64,000 bases of DNA from positions 1 through 64,000 of the forward strand of contig JAAXCW010000011.1 of assembly GCA_013036095.1 (NCBI GenBank), read 5' to 3'. The DNA comes from Vulcanimicrobiota bacterium. Lineage in GTDB: Bacteria > Vulcanimicrobiota > Vulcanimicrobiia > Vulcanimicrobiales > Vulcanimicrobiaceae. The translations under genes were made by a program, and so were the position numbers. Position 1 is the stretch's first letter, and each line of letters opens with the position of its first letter. The notes under the pieces are model-generated. The model saw only the letters and a list, made by a program, of their open reading frames with translations, did not search any database and had not been told where the DNA came from. Positions 41,196 to 49,292 of this stretch are shown piece after piece.

Positions 41196-42557
41196 TTAGG
41201 GCGCCCTATGCAAGATGTGCGGAGTTATGAGGAAAATCACTTCATCACGCTGGTGCGTCCGCTGGCGATCTTGAAAGAGCTTTCCCAGCACTGGGATCGA
41301 AGAAAGGCCTGGCACTCGAGTCAGCGATTCGGAATCAATGTCGCGCACGAGCCCGCCAAGCACGATCGTTTCCCCATCTCGGACGCGCAATCTTGAATCC
41401 ACTTTACGGCTTGTTAAAACCGGATAGCCGCCAACGAATCCTTCGATGGCGCTGTATTCCGGATGCATTTCGGCAGTAACGGAGCCGTCGCTTCCGATGG
41501 TCGGCGTCAGCCGCAGCTTAACGCCGATGTCCACAAATTGGACCTGCTGGCCACCCGAGCGCGCATCGAAGTAGGTCACCGGATAGGTTTCTCCGATCAG
41601 AAGGTCTGCCTCGTGATTATTGAGCGTCAGCAATTTGGGCGTAGCGAGAATCTCCGCGTGCCCCGAGCTGACCAACGCGTTAAGCCGCGCATTAATCGCT
41701 AGAGCATTTCGCGTAAATGCGTAACCGGCAGCGCCGGCAACGGCCTGACCGTTGAGATCATAACCGCCAAGTTGTATTCCGACGTCGCTTTGCTGGTTTA
41801 TGGGTCGCACGTCTGCGACGCGAACTTCGAATAAGACTTGGTCGCTCGCGACGTCCATGCTCTCGACAAACCGTGCGGCCGCGTTCTGCAACGCTTCGCC
41901 CCCTGTAACGAGGACTGCATTCTGAGCGTCGTCGTCTACGAGGGCAGCGTCAGGAATTGCTGCCTTTAGGGCCGCCGCAATGTCTATCGAACGAGCGTAA
42001 CGCAACCGGTAAACGCGAACCGCTTTGTTTAAAGGCCCACTCAGTTCGCTTGCATCCAACGATGCCACCAGACCGCGCGCTCGCGCAATGGTAGAGGGAT
42101 CCCCGGAAATCACGATTTTACCGCTCAGTTTGTCCGGGACGATCGCGGTGCCCGGCGGCAGGGCATCCTGTAGCTCTTTGGCCGTGGTAACCGCGTCGGA
42201 ACGCAGTAACGTAAGCACGGCCGTTTCAATGCCGGCGCCGCCGGAAGAGTATTTGCGGTTCATCGTTTCGGCAGTTCCGACGATAATGACCGAACCTACT
42301 CGGTGAATGGCCAGCCGCTGCGATTCAACGATGACCGCGAGCGCTTCTTCTATCGAGACGTTTGCCAGACGCATGGTGACCTTGTCGGGCTTAATCGAAG
42401 AGTCAGCGATAATGTTCGTGTCAGACTCGGCCGCGAGCAAAGCGAGTACCTCGGCGACCGTTGCATCGCGCACCTCGATAGAGAACCGCGCGTTGCGCGC
42501 AGGGTTCGAGACCGCCAAAACGCAGATCAAACAACAGAGAACGCAGGCGCCTTTCAA
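41196..42557 (-). CDS. pilQ: Type IV pilus secretin (PilQ-like)
   Basis: Outer-membrane ring through which the pilus passes. 453 residues from a TTG overlapping the pilP-like stop (TTGA). Order: signal peptide (about 1-20), an STN/N0-like domain (RFSIEVRDATVAEVLALLAA, VTMRLANVSIEEALAVIV), an N1-type repeat (VYRLRYARSIDIAAALKAA) and the secretin barrel domain (ARLNALVSSGHAEILATPKL, LLIGETYPVTY, VQFVDIGVKLRLTPTIGSDG, LRVRDGETIVLGGLV). It is shorter than Proteobacterial PilQ because the AMIN domains are missing. A secretin implies an outer membrane. Confidence 0.92.
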   Translation of the reverse strand: MKGACVLCCLICVLAVSNPARNARFSIEVRDATVAEVLALLAAESDTNIIADSSIKPDKVTMRLANVSIEEALAVIVESQRLAIHRVGSVIIVGTAETMNRKYSSGGAGIETAVLTLLRSDAVTTAKELQDALPPGTAIVPDKLSGKIVISGDPSTIARARGLVASLDASELSGPLNKAVRVYRLRYARSIDIAAALKAAIPDAALVDDDAQNAVLVTGGEALQNAAARFVESMDVASDQVLFEVRVADVRPINQQSDVGIQLGGYDLNGQAVAGAAGYAFTRNALAINARLNALVSSGHAEILATPKLLTLNNHEADLLIGETYPVTYFDARSGGQQVQFVDIGVKLRLTPTIGSDGSVTAEMHPEYSAIEGFVGGYPVLTSRKVDSRLRVRDGETIVLGGLVRDIDSESLTRVPGLSSIPVLGKLFQDRQRTHQRDEVIFLITPHILHRAP

Positions 42558-43024
42558 GGTAATTTCCTTGAAAGCATCAGCACCGATCCGTCGATCAGTA
42601 TAATCCGGTCCGGGAGGATCGCTGCAACGCGCATTCCGCTAATGAAATCGCCGGGTGCGACGATCTTCGTGGCTCCTCCAACTTCGATGACAGCCTTCGG
42701 CTTTTGGCCGAAAGCGACACCGCGAACCGAGGCTTCCGTCACCTGGATGCCGACGGCGCTGCGGTTGCCGGTTAGCCGTGACGGGCGCATGGGCGACTTC
42801 GTGGACGTGGGCTCCGGCAAGAAAGGATCGCGCACCACCTTTACCATGGCGTTTCTCCAGGGATCGTCACGTTGCACGATTGCTTGCTGTGGGCCAGTGG
42901 ACGGGCCAGAGTTATGATCCGAAGTTGAACCGGCCAGTGGAACCACAAGAAGCGTGCGGATAGCGATCGTCGAACTCCCACTGACGAGCGCCAGGCGCAC
43001 GCACTTTTCAATCGGCTGGAACAT
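42554..43024 (-). CDS. pilP: PilP-like type IV pilus assembly protein
   Basis: Links the inner-membrane PilN/PilO complex to the secretin. 156 residues from the ATG at 43024, which overlaps the pilO-like end by 17 bases. An N-terminal hydrophobic stretch (IAIRTLLVVPLAG) is followed by a proline-rich linker and a beta domain (RGVAFGQKPKAVIEVGGATK, IVAPGDFISGMRVAAILPDR, IILIDGSVLML) resembling the PilP/GspC homology region. The call rests on that domain plus its position between pilO and the secretin. Confidence 0.75.
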   Translation of the reverse strand: MFQPIEKCVRLALVSGSSTIAIRTLLVVPLAGSTSDHNSGPSTGPQQAIVQRDDPWRNAMVKVVRDPFLPEPTSTKSPMRPSRLTGNRSAVGIQVTEASVRGVAFGQKPKAVIEVGGATKIVAPGDFISGMRVAAILPDRIILIDGSVLMLSRKLP

Positions 43025-43595
43025 CGGCGACATTCAATAGCAGGCGATAGAGCGTCACATGAATCGTCGCGTCGAGCCCGGCCGCGCTCGCGGACGGAAG
43101 CGACGGCACCATGAGCTGCGCGCTTTCCAATCCCGTCAACGTTCTTTGACGCGTCGTCTCTTGAATAAAGCGCACCACCGAGCGAAATTTACCACGAACA
43201 AGGACGGTGACCGGCAGTGGAACGAGCGCCTTGCTCACAGATTTCTGGGCCGGAAGCCCGTCGGAGGGTGTTACGGAAACGACCGACAACCGAAGCCGGG
43301 CGGCCAGGTATTCGAGCCGACGCAAGAACTCGGCAACCGAAACCGCCGGCTGCTCTCCGCCGGATACCTGCATGAGATCGTCCCGTGCCAGCCGCTCGCG
43401 ACGCCGGAGAATTGCAGCCTCCGCAATGGCCAAATTGTTCGCGTTTATCCTGCGCGCCAGCTCTTCTGTCGCAGCAGACGCCTTCGCGATCGATGATTCG
43501 CGCGCTGCGATCGTGCGGCAGCCCAACATGAACACGAAGAGTGCTAGCAACCAGACCAATCGCCGCCGGTCTTCCGGTCCTAGTCGTAAGGTCAC
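43008..43595 (-). CDS. pilO: PilO-like type IV pilus assembly protein
   Basis: Inner-membrane protein that dimerises with PilN. 195 residues, GTG start overlapping the pilN-like stop (GTGA). One TM segment (RLVWLLALFVFMLGC) is followed by a coiled coil (about 35-75) and a small periplasmic ferredoxin-like domain (VSVAEFLRRLEYLAARLRLS, LPVTVLVRGKFRSVVRFIQE). The architecture and the order pilM-N-O-P-Q support the call; sequence identity within this family is low. Confidence 0.8.
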   Translation of the reverse strand: MTLRLGPEDRRRLVWLLALFVFMLGCRTIAARESSIAKASAATEELARRINANNLAIAEAAILRRRERLARDDLMQVSGGEQPAVSVAEFLRRLEYLAARLRLSVVSVTPSDGLPAQKSVSKALVPLPVTVLVRGKFRSVVRFIQETTRQRTLTGLESAQLMVPSLPSASAAGLDATIHVTLYRLLLNVADVPAD

Positions 43596-44158
43596 GGGGC
43601 GGTTGCCGCAATATGGAGTGTGAATCTTAAGCCGAGCGGAGCCGCCGCCGGGGGTGTGGTTTGAGCGCTCAGCAAAGAGGGCCTGGCAAAAAGCGGATCG
43701 GCGTTCAACCGGATGAGCGCATCGCTTAACGCGTTCAGGTCGCGGGTTCGCCCGTCTAGCCTTACTCCGCCGGCATCCGGCGTTATGGCGGTGATCCAGA
43801 CATTTTTCGGCAGGTCCGCAGATAGCGCTGCAAGGCGACGCGCCGCCAGGGTCCCCGATTCTGCAATTGTGCGAACGCGCCGATCCAGGTCCGTCAAAAG
43901 TCGCACGCGCTTTTCATAAACTCGTTCCGCACTGAGCTCGCTCAGTTGCTGCGCATATCGACTCGCGTTCAAGCGTTCCGACTGGACGGCTCGGTGCATT
44001 CGGGCTCCTTCAAAAACCCAAGCGGACAGCGCAAAAAGGCACGAACAGCACAGCGCGCGGCACGCTGCTTGAAAGCTTTTTGGGACACGGAACGAGGACA
44101 ACGCTTCCTCCAGCGTCGGCATGGAGCGCAGATAATCGAACGATGATAGTACATTCAT
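43592..44158 (-). CDS. pilN: PilN-like type IV pilus assembly protein
   Basis: 188 residues from the ATG at 44158, overlapping the pilM stop. A cytoplasmic N-terminus (about 1-30) with an early SSFDYLRSMP segment that could take the part of the PilM-binding tail, one TM segment (CRALCCSCLFALSAWVFEGA), a coiled coil, and a periplasmic domain (LPKNVWITAITPDAGGVRLD, RTRDLNALSDALIRLNADPL) match PilN. The canonical INLLP motif is not evident, so the PilM contact may differ. Confidence 0.8.
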   Translation of the reverse strand: MNVLSSFDYLRSMPTLEEALSSFRVPKSFQAACRALCCSCLFALSAWVFEGARMHRAVQSERLNASRYAQQLSELSAERVYEKRVRLLTDLDRRVRTIAESGTLAARRLAALSADLPKNVWITAITPDAGGVRLDGRTRDLNALSDALIRLNADPLFARPSLLSAQTTPPAAAPLGLRFTLHIAATAP

Positions 44159-45099
44159 CCGGCAAGCGCGGCGGCGAGTGTCCAGTCCGGAGCACCCGCG
44201 CATACGACGTCTTTGCTGTAACTCTCACCGTCCAAAGCGTTGCTAACGGCAAATTCGCACACGCATCCGGTAGCGGCAATGAGGTCGTCGAGAAGTCCTG
44301 GCAACCGCGCCCCGTTGCCGACCACAGCCACGCATTGACACGCGGCGACACTAGCTGCTTCTTGAAAAAGTGAAGCCAGAGAAATAACCAGCTTCTCCTT
44401 CGCCCGCTCACCCGCACCGGCGGTTCCGACGATCCGTTTCCGCTTTTCGGCGGGCGCCCGATCCAGATTCAGGTCTCGCTCGATCGCAGATGTGATCTCG
44501 GCGCCTCCGCTTTTGATCTGGAACGTTTCGAGCGAATTGACAAGATATATCGTCGAGCGATATTGGCCAATATCGAGCACCGCATCGTAATTGGGAAGGC
44601 ACCTGCGCAAGGCGCATCCCTCGTCATTTATGCCTTGAACGCGCAAGCGGGCCTTCCGGAGACACGCTGCGCGCGCCTTGAGCGTTCTCGCCCGCACGAT
44701 CCCAAGAGCCCACAGATGGGAACCTTCACTCAGACGACGTATGCGAACGATCGCTTCCGCGATCGGGTATTCGACATAACGCGCCGCCTCGAAATGAGCC
44801 GTCCTCGTTCGCTCGAACGACGTCATTACCGGAAGCGCAATGCTTTTCAGCTTTGCTGCCGGTAGACCAACGGCTCCAACACAGCGACGCTCGGTTGTTT
44901 TCAGCTCGCGCACGGCATCTTCCAAGAGGGCCGCGACGTATTCAGGTTCGACGATATCATCTGCGGAGATCGCTCCCGAAGGTACGTCGCGAACCGCAAC
45001 GGCACGGACGAGGCGTCGCGATCCTTGTAAGACCGAATGAACAACTCGGATTCGCGCGGTGCCCATGTCCACACCGAGCGGCAAAGATCGAATTCTCAT
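44155..45099 (-). CDS. pilM: PilM-like actin-fold pilus assembly ATPase
   Basis: Cytoplasmic actin-like protein that forms a ring with PilN. 314 residues, beginning MRIRSLPLGVDMGTARIRVV, with the FtsA/PilM-like phosphate motifs (GVDMGTA, AVLDIGQYRSTIYLV, VAVVGNGARLPGLLDDLIAA). ATG overlaps the prepilin peptidase stop by four bases. The second phosphate loop reads DIGQYRST instead of DIGxxxT/S, which may weaken nucleotide binding. Confidence 0.87.
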   Translation of the reverse strand: MRIRSLPLGVDMGTARIRVVHSVLQGSRRLVRAVAVRDVPSGAISADDIVEPEYVAALLEDAVRELKTTERRCVGAVGLPAAKLKSIALPVMTSFERTRTAHFEAARYVEYPIAEAIVRIRRLSEGSHLWALGIVRARTLKARAACLRKARLRVQGINDEGCALRRCLPNYDAVLDIGQYRSTIYLVNSLETFQIKSGGAEITSAIERDLNLDRAPAEKRKRIVGTAGAGERAKEKLVISLASLFQEAASVAACQCVAVVGNGARLPGLLDDLIAATGCVCEFAVSNALDGESYSKDVVCAGAPDWTLAAALAG

Positions 45100-45704
45100 G
45101 TCCGTGCCAAAGTCAGCACGGTTAACGTGCCGGCCGCAATATACGGGGCAAAAGGTACCGTCATCTTACGCGAAGCGCGACCACTAAGAACGAGGAGCGC
45201 TGCCATGCAACCGCCCAAAACAAAAGAGACTCCGAGCGAAATCAGGCCGGCTTCCGCACCAAGGAGTGTCCCTGTGGCGGCCGCCAGCTTTACGTCGCCC
45301 AAACCAAGCCCTCGCCGGCGGGTAATCGTATAGAGCAAGAGCATCGAGCCAGAAACCGCAAGCGCCCCCATCAAAGGATGGAGGCCGGCGGCGGTGGATG
45401 CCTCAGCAACGATCGCGAATGCGCAGCTCGGAAGCGTCACAACGTCGAGGATATATCCTGCCGTCTGATCTGTTGCTACACTGACCCCAATCGATCCCAT
45501 GAGTAACGCATAGACAAGCTGCGACGAGCCATGTCGATTTTTTATCGCTACCTCTGCAAGGGTCCAAAGAATAAGCCAAATTACCGGATACACCGAAATT
45601 GGATACGTCGCAATACCGTACCGGCGAAACTCCCGTGAAGCAACTCCGAGTAGTGCGCCATTTATCGCCGCTGCGAATCCCAGCTCCACTATCTGCACTG
45701 TCAT
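45096..45704 (-). CDS. pilD: A24-family prepilin peptidase, short form
   Basis: Membrane aspartic protease that removes the prepilin leader. 202 residues from the ATG at 45704 (ATGA overlap with the TPR gene). Mostly hydrophobic, about six TM segments. Catalytic Asp candidates are in SVATDQTAGYILD and the conserved GLGLGDVKLAAATG. The zinc-binding, N-methyltransferase domain of long PilD proteins is absent, so the pilin N-terminus may be methylated by another enzyme or not at all. Confidence 0.88.
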   Translation of the reverse strand: MTVQIVELGFAAAINGALLGVASREFRRYGIATYPISVYPVIWLILWTLAEVAIKNRHGSSQLVYALLMGSIGVSVATDQTAGYILDVVTLPSCAFAIVAEASTAAGLHPLMGALAVSGSMLLLYTITRRRGLGLGDVKLAAATGTLLGAEAGLISLGVSFVLGGCMAALLVLSGRASRKMTVPFAPYIAAGTLTVLTLART

Positions 45705-46234
45705 CGCCTGAGTTCGGATAACGCGGCGGCTGCCGGACGATAGCCGTGACGTAATCGCAGCGCCTGCCGCCATGAGTCCACTGCTCGGTCCAATCTGCCT
45801 GCGCGCCGTGCGGCCCAGCCCGCGAACGTGTATTGCTCCGGATCTTGAGTGAGCCGCGCCGCATGAGAGAAATCCAAATATGCTGACCGGTAGTTCCCTT
45901 GCTTCAGATAACAGAGAGCGCGGTCAAACAGCACGATCGGTTCAGCCGGATGTGCTCTCAGGTAGTCCGAAGCGCGATCCGCCACCGAACGGAATGCTTC
46001 GGGGCTTCGTTGCTGCAGCGCGACAAATGTCAGCCGATCGATAGCCACAGCGGACCCTGAATCGAATCGCAAGGCGCGCAAATAACGTTGGCCGGCCCCC
46101 TCATATGCATTTTGGACGAGCAGGTCGTCCCCGCGCACGACCAGCGCGTCTGCAACCTGTGCGTGAAAGAGCAGAAGGCCAATCGCTAAGCTCAAAATTG
46201 CGAGAACGACCCGTCCGCCCGCGCTGTTCAGCAT
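45701..46234 (-). CDS. TPR-containing membrane-anchored protein in the pilus operon
   Basis: 177 residues. An N-terminal TM/signal segment (GRVVLAILSLAIGLLLFHAQ) is followed by TPR-like helices (VQNAYEGAGQRYLRALRFD, EPIVLFDRALCYLKQGNYRS, YTFAGWAARRAGRLDRAVDS). Starts directly after the CcdA-like stop and overlaps the peptidase start. A TPR protein such as PilF/PilW helps secretin assembly in other bacteria; that is a possible role here. Confidence 0.8.
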   Translation of the reverse strand: MLNSAGGRVVLAILSLAIGLLLFHAQVADALVVRGDDLLVQNAYEGAGQRYLRALRFDSGSAVAIDRLTFVALQQRSPEAFRSVADRASDYLRAHPAEPIVLFDRALCYLKQGNYRSAYLDFSHAARLTQDPEQYTFAGWAARRAGRLDRAVDSWRQALRLRHGYRPAAAALSELRR

Positions 46235-46888
46235 CTACGCGAGCACACAATAAAAACCGGCTACGGCGAGCATGAGCGCGCCCGTGACAACCCGCGCAGC
46301 CGATTGCACGCGGCTATGAACGGCCAATCCAATCCTCCTCGAACCCAGCGCAGCTAGAGTTAGCGGTGCCGCATGACCCAAGGCGAAGCAGGCTGCCATC
46401 AGCCACGCGAAGAGTGGCCCGGTACTGTGCGCGTACAAAGCCGCCGCCACTATGACCGGCATGCAGCACGGAGAGAACGTCGCCGCCGACGACGCGCCCA
46501 ACAAAAACACCGAGCTCAGCGACGCTTTGGAATGCGAAAACTGCGCGCGTCGACACTCTGAATGACGAACCAGGGCAAGAACGCCAGCTACGGCCATGAC
46601 CGCGGCGATCCCAATGTAAACGTAGCGGGAAAAGCTCACGACACGCCATACTAGCGTACCGCCAAGCGCGAGTATGGAATATGCAGCCACGACACCGGCC
46701 GTAAAAACGGCCGCGACCCAAACCGCATAGGTAGTCGGTTTATTAGCCGTCAAAGCTGCGACAGCCAGCATTCTCGGCGCGACACACGGACTAAAACTCG
46801 ACGCAGCTCCCGCCGCGAACGCCAGCGCGGGGGTCCAACTATTTTGCATCGCGAGCGCGCGCAACGCTGCCGAGGTAGGGTCGATCAC
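46235..46888 (-). CDS. ccdA: CcdA/DsbD-like thiol-disulfide transporter
   Basis: Inner-membrane electron carrier that moves reducing power to the periplasm. 217 residues, GTG start overlapping the pilin stop (GTGA). Six TM segments with the paired Cys-Pro motifs SSFSPCVAPRML and ATFSPCCMPVIV, and a further Cys in SECRRAQ. No thioredoxin or c-type cytochrome gene is nearby. Inside this operon its most plausible substrate is a disulfide in pilus proteins, for example the two Cys of the pilin. Confidence 0.88.
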   Translation of the reverse strand: MIDPTSAALRALAMQNSWTPALAFAAGAASSFSPCVAPRMLAVAALTANKPTTYAVWVAAVFTAGVVAAYSILALGGTLVWRVVSFSRYVYIGIAAVMAVAGVLALVRHSECRRAQFSHSKASLSSVFLLGASSAATFSPCCMPVIVAAALYAHSTGPLFAWLMAACFALGHAAPLTLAALGSRRIGLAVHSRVQSAARVVTGALMLAVAGFYCVLA

Positions 46889-47349
46889 GATCCCTGCGAC
46901 GAAGCCGCCGCGAACCCCGATTTATTGTCATAACGGATGTGAGTGTCCGTCGTTCCCGGTGCAATATTTTGCAGAGTAGCGGGATCGTGCGCTCCGGGAC
47001 ACCATATCGTATAACCGGCAACGCCGCCATTTTCCGCGGCCGTCACCGTTGTTAGGAGATAATACGTGTTTGGAACAGCAGCCGGGTCGCGCGGAATGGA
47101 GCTCAGGTAGCCGTTCAGATTATTTGCCATAAACGAAGACTCGATGCTGGCCCCGGGAGGATATGACTGCTTATCCGTATAGTAGAGCTCCAGTGCAGTT
47201 GCGATTGTTTTCATGTTTCCAATACAAGCAGCCGTTTGCGCTTGCGCGCGAGCGCGCGTAAAATTCGGAATCAGGATCCCTGCCAGGATGGCGATGATCG
47301 CCACAACCACCATCATTTCGAGTAAGGTGAACCCGCGCTGCCGTTCCAT
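46885..47349 (-). CDS. pilA: Type IV major pilin / pseudopilin-like prepilin
   Basis: 154 residues from the ATG at 47349, supported by GGAGGAG eight bases upstream. A short leader (MERQRG) is followed by the type III signal FTLLEMMVVVAIIAILAGIL with Glu at mature position 5, then a globular head. Two Cys (TAACIGNMK and IWCPGAHD) could form the disulfide typical of pilin heads. It is the only prepilin in the cluster. The short head with the NYYLLTT-like strand looks like GspG/PilA types. Confidence 0.93.
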   Translation of the reverse strand: MERQRGFTLLEMMVVVAIIAILAGILIPNFTRARAQAQTAACIGNMKTIATALELYYTDKQSYPPGASIESSFMANNLNGYLSSIPRDPAAVPNTYYLLTTVTAAENGGVAGYTIWCPGAHDPATLQNIAPGTTDTHIRYDNKSGFAAASSQGS

Positions 47350-47397
47350 GACGCTCTCTCCTCCTGCGGACAAAAGAACATGGTGCCCCAAATGTTG

Positions 47398-48072
47398 CTA
47401 AACTGCGACGGAAGTCCGCATCTTCTTCAGTGCGCGGCGGTGTAATCTGGATATGTGACGGCGCGAGTAGCCCAAGCGATCTGCAAGCTCGAGCTGGCTA
47501 TAACCGCCGGCATATAAAGCCAACACGATGGCCCGTTCGGTACCGGTGAGCCGCGAGAGCGCTTCTCGTATGACGAGACCATTTTCCGGTCCCTCCGTCG
47601 CACCGGCGTGCAGCCCTAGCTCGTACGGAGCGAGCGCGTCGAGGGATTCCGCAACGGCCCGGTCGCGACACGCGCATGCGTCCGCGACGAGTTGAGGATT
47701 TACGCCGAGATATTGCGCAAGTTCGATTGTGGAAGGCTCGCGTTGGAGCCGCGCGACGAGCGCTTCTTGCGCTTGCTGCACCCGCTTTTCCATCTTTCGC
47801 ACCTGGCGTGGCGCGCGCACTAACCTTTCGTGATCGCGAACAAAATGCATGAGCTCGCCAATGATAAACAGCCACGCGAAAGGCTCGAACGGCGTCGCGG
47901 CGGCCGGATCGTACCGGTCGCACGCTTTGATAAGGCCAATTGCTGCAATTTGGTAAAGGTCGGCTTTATCGAGTCCGGGACGCACGAAGCGCCGGCACGC
48001 GCGCGTGCATAGCGCGCCGAAATCATTGAATAAGGTTTCGCGCGTCGGAACCCGAGCTTCGCGCTGTATCAT
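47398..48072 (-). CDS. RNA polymerase sigma factor embedded in the pilus operon
   Basis: 224 residues with sigma-70 regions: region 2 (KADLYQIAAIGLIKACDRYD, PFAWLFIIGELMHFVRDHER), region 3 (QREPSTIELAQYLGVNPQLV) and region 4 (LTGTERAIVLALYAGGYSQL, ELADRLGYSRRHISRLHRRA). Having regions 2, 3 and 4 without region 1 places it in the SigB/SigF/FliA-like group. It is the fourth gene after pilB-pilT-pilC, with an ATGA overlap to pilC, and sits 49 bases ahead of the pilin gene. It may serve the pilin or a competence regulon. Confidence 0.92.
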   Translation of the reverse strand: MIQREARVPTRETLFNDFGALCTRACRRFVRPGLDKADLYQIAAIGLIKACDRYDPAAATPFEPFAWLFIIGELMHFVRDHERLVRAPRQVRKMEKRVQQAQEALVARLQREPSTIELAQYLGVNPQLVADACACRDRAVAESLDALAPYELGLHAGATEGPENGLVIREALSRLTGTERAIVLALYAGGYSQLELADRLGYSRRHISRLHRRALKKMRTSVAV

Positions 48073-49292
48073 TTGATGCTCCCAATAAGCGAATAAAGCG
48101 GGATGAAAATAGCGGCCGCAACCGTTCCGACAATGCTTCCTAGCACGACGATCAGGACCGGCTCGAGCGCTGTTCCTAGTTGCTGCAGCGCCGCTTCCAC
48201 GTCAAGCTCGTAGTACTCGGCTATGCGCAAAAGCATTTCGCCGACCGTGCCGGTTTCTTCACCCACGCGAACAAGTTGTATAAAAAATGAATCGTACAAT
48301 CCCGAGGATTCCAATGCCGGCGAGATCGAGGATCCTTCGAAAAGCGACCGCCGTAAGGCTTCGGCGCTCGCTCGAAACCGTGCGCTCGACGTCGCCTGTG
48401 AAACAATGGGAATGGCAGAATGAAGGCTGACCCCGCAGCCAAGTAACATGCCCAAGAGCCGCGCGAGGCGCGCAGCGCCCGCTTTTCTTGCTATCGTACC
48501 GATAACCGGAAAGCCGAACTGAATAGTCTCAACGACTAAGGCCGTGCGCGCACTCGTTCGCAAGTGCACGATGAAGAACGCGAGGAATCCCGCCGCACAC
48601 ATCGCGATCAGGATGAAGCTTCCCGATTTTAGCATTTCGCCCGCGGCAACGAGTATTCGTAATACCGGCGGAATCTGTACTCTGAGTTGGTCGTACATGG
48701 TTTCGAAAACGGGAACGGTCGTCGTAAGTAACAGCGCGGTAACGCTGACGGTAGCCGCCAGAACGACCGCCGGATACGTTAACGCCGCTGCAAGCTTTTT
48801 GCGCAACATGTGATCGCGTTCCAAGCCGCCGGCAAGGCGCAGGAGCATCTCGTCTAGTTTTCCGCTTTGCTCCCCCGCCTTAACGCTAGCCGCAGCGAGT
48901 GTCGAAAATTCGCGCGGGCGCGTAAGCATGGCGTCGCTCAGGGCACGGCCGTTCTGCAGCTCTGCCGCGATGCCGTTGAGCGCTTCTCTTAGGCGAGAAT
49001 CAGCGGTTTGCTCCGCGCAAATTGCGAGTGACCGCGACAGCGAAACGCCCGCATGTGTAAGTGTCGCGAGCGATCGGTAAAACGCAACGATGTCGTTTTG
49101 CGATAACGGACGAATCTGGAGTATGCCCGAAAGCGCTCCCCGGATCGAAACGTCTTCGTCTAAAACGCTTACGAACAAGCCCCTATTGCTTAATACGGAC
49201 AGCGCTTCGAGAGCGGTTGCTGCTTGAAGGGAGCCGCGGACGAAAAGCCCGTCTGCACTGCGCGCGGAGTAGTAATAGAGCACTACAGTCAC
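48069..49292 (-). CDS. pilC: Type IV pilus inner-membrane platform protein PilC/GspF
   Basis: Platform on which the PilB/PilT motors act. 407 residues from a GTG at 49292 overlapping the pilT stop (GTGA); a start at 49337 would overlap pilT much more. Two T2SSF domains: FYRSLATLTHAGVSLSRSLA with GEQSGKLDEMLLRLA, and LARLLGMLLGCGVSLHSAIP with VGEETGTVGEMLLRIAEYYE. Three TM segments, the last at the C-terminus (VLIVVLGSIVGTVAAAIFIP). Confidence 0.95.
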   Translation of the reverse strand: MTVVLYYYSARSADGLFVRGSLQAATALEALSVLSNRGLFVSVLDEDVSIRGALSGILQIRPLSQNDIVAFYRSLATLTHAGVSLSRSLAICAEQTADSRLREALNGIAAELQNGRALSDAMLTRPREFSTLAAASVKAGEQSGKLDEMLLRLAGGLERDHMLRKKLAAALTYPAVVLAATVSVTALLLTTTVPVFETMYDQLRVQIPPVLRILVAAGEMLKSGSFILIAMCAAGFLAFFIVHLRTSARTALVVETIQFGFPVIGTIARKAGAARLARLLGMLLGCGVSLHSAIPIVSQATSSARFRASAEALRRSLFEGSSISPALESSGLYDSFFIQLVRVGEETGTVGEMLLRIAEYYELDVEAALQQLGTALEPVLIVVLGSIVGTVAAAIFIPLYSLIGSIK

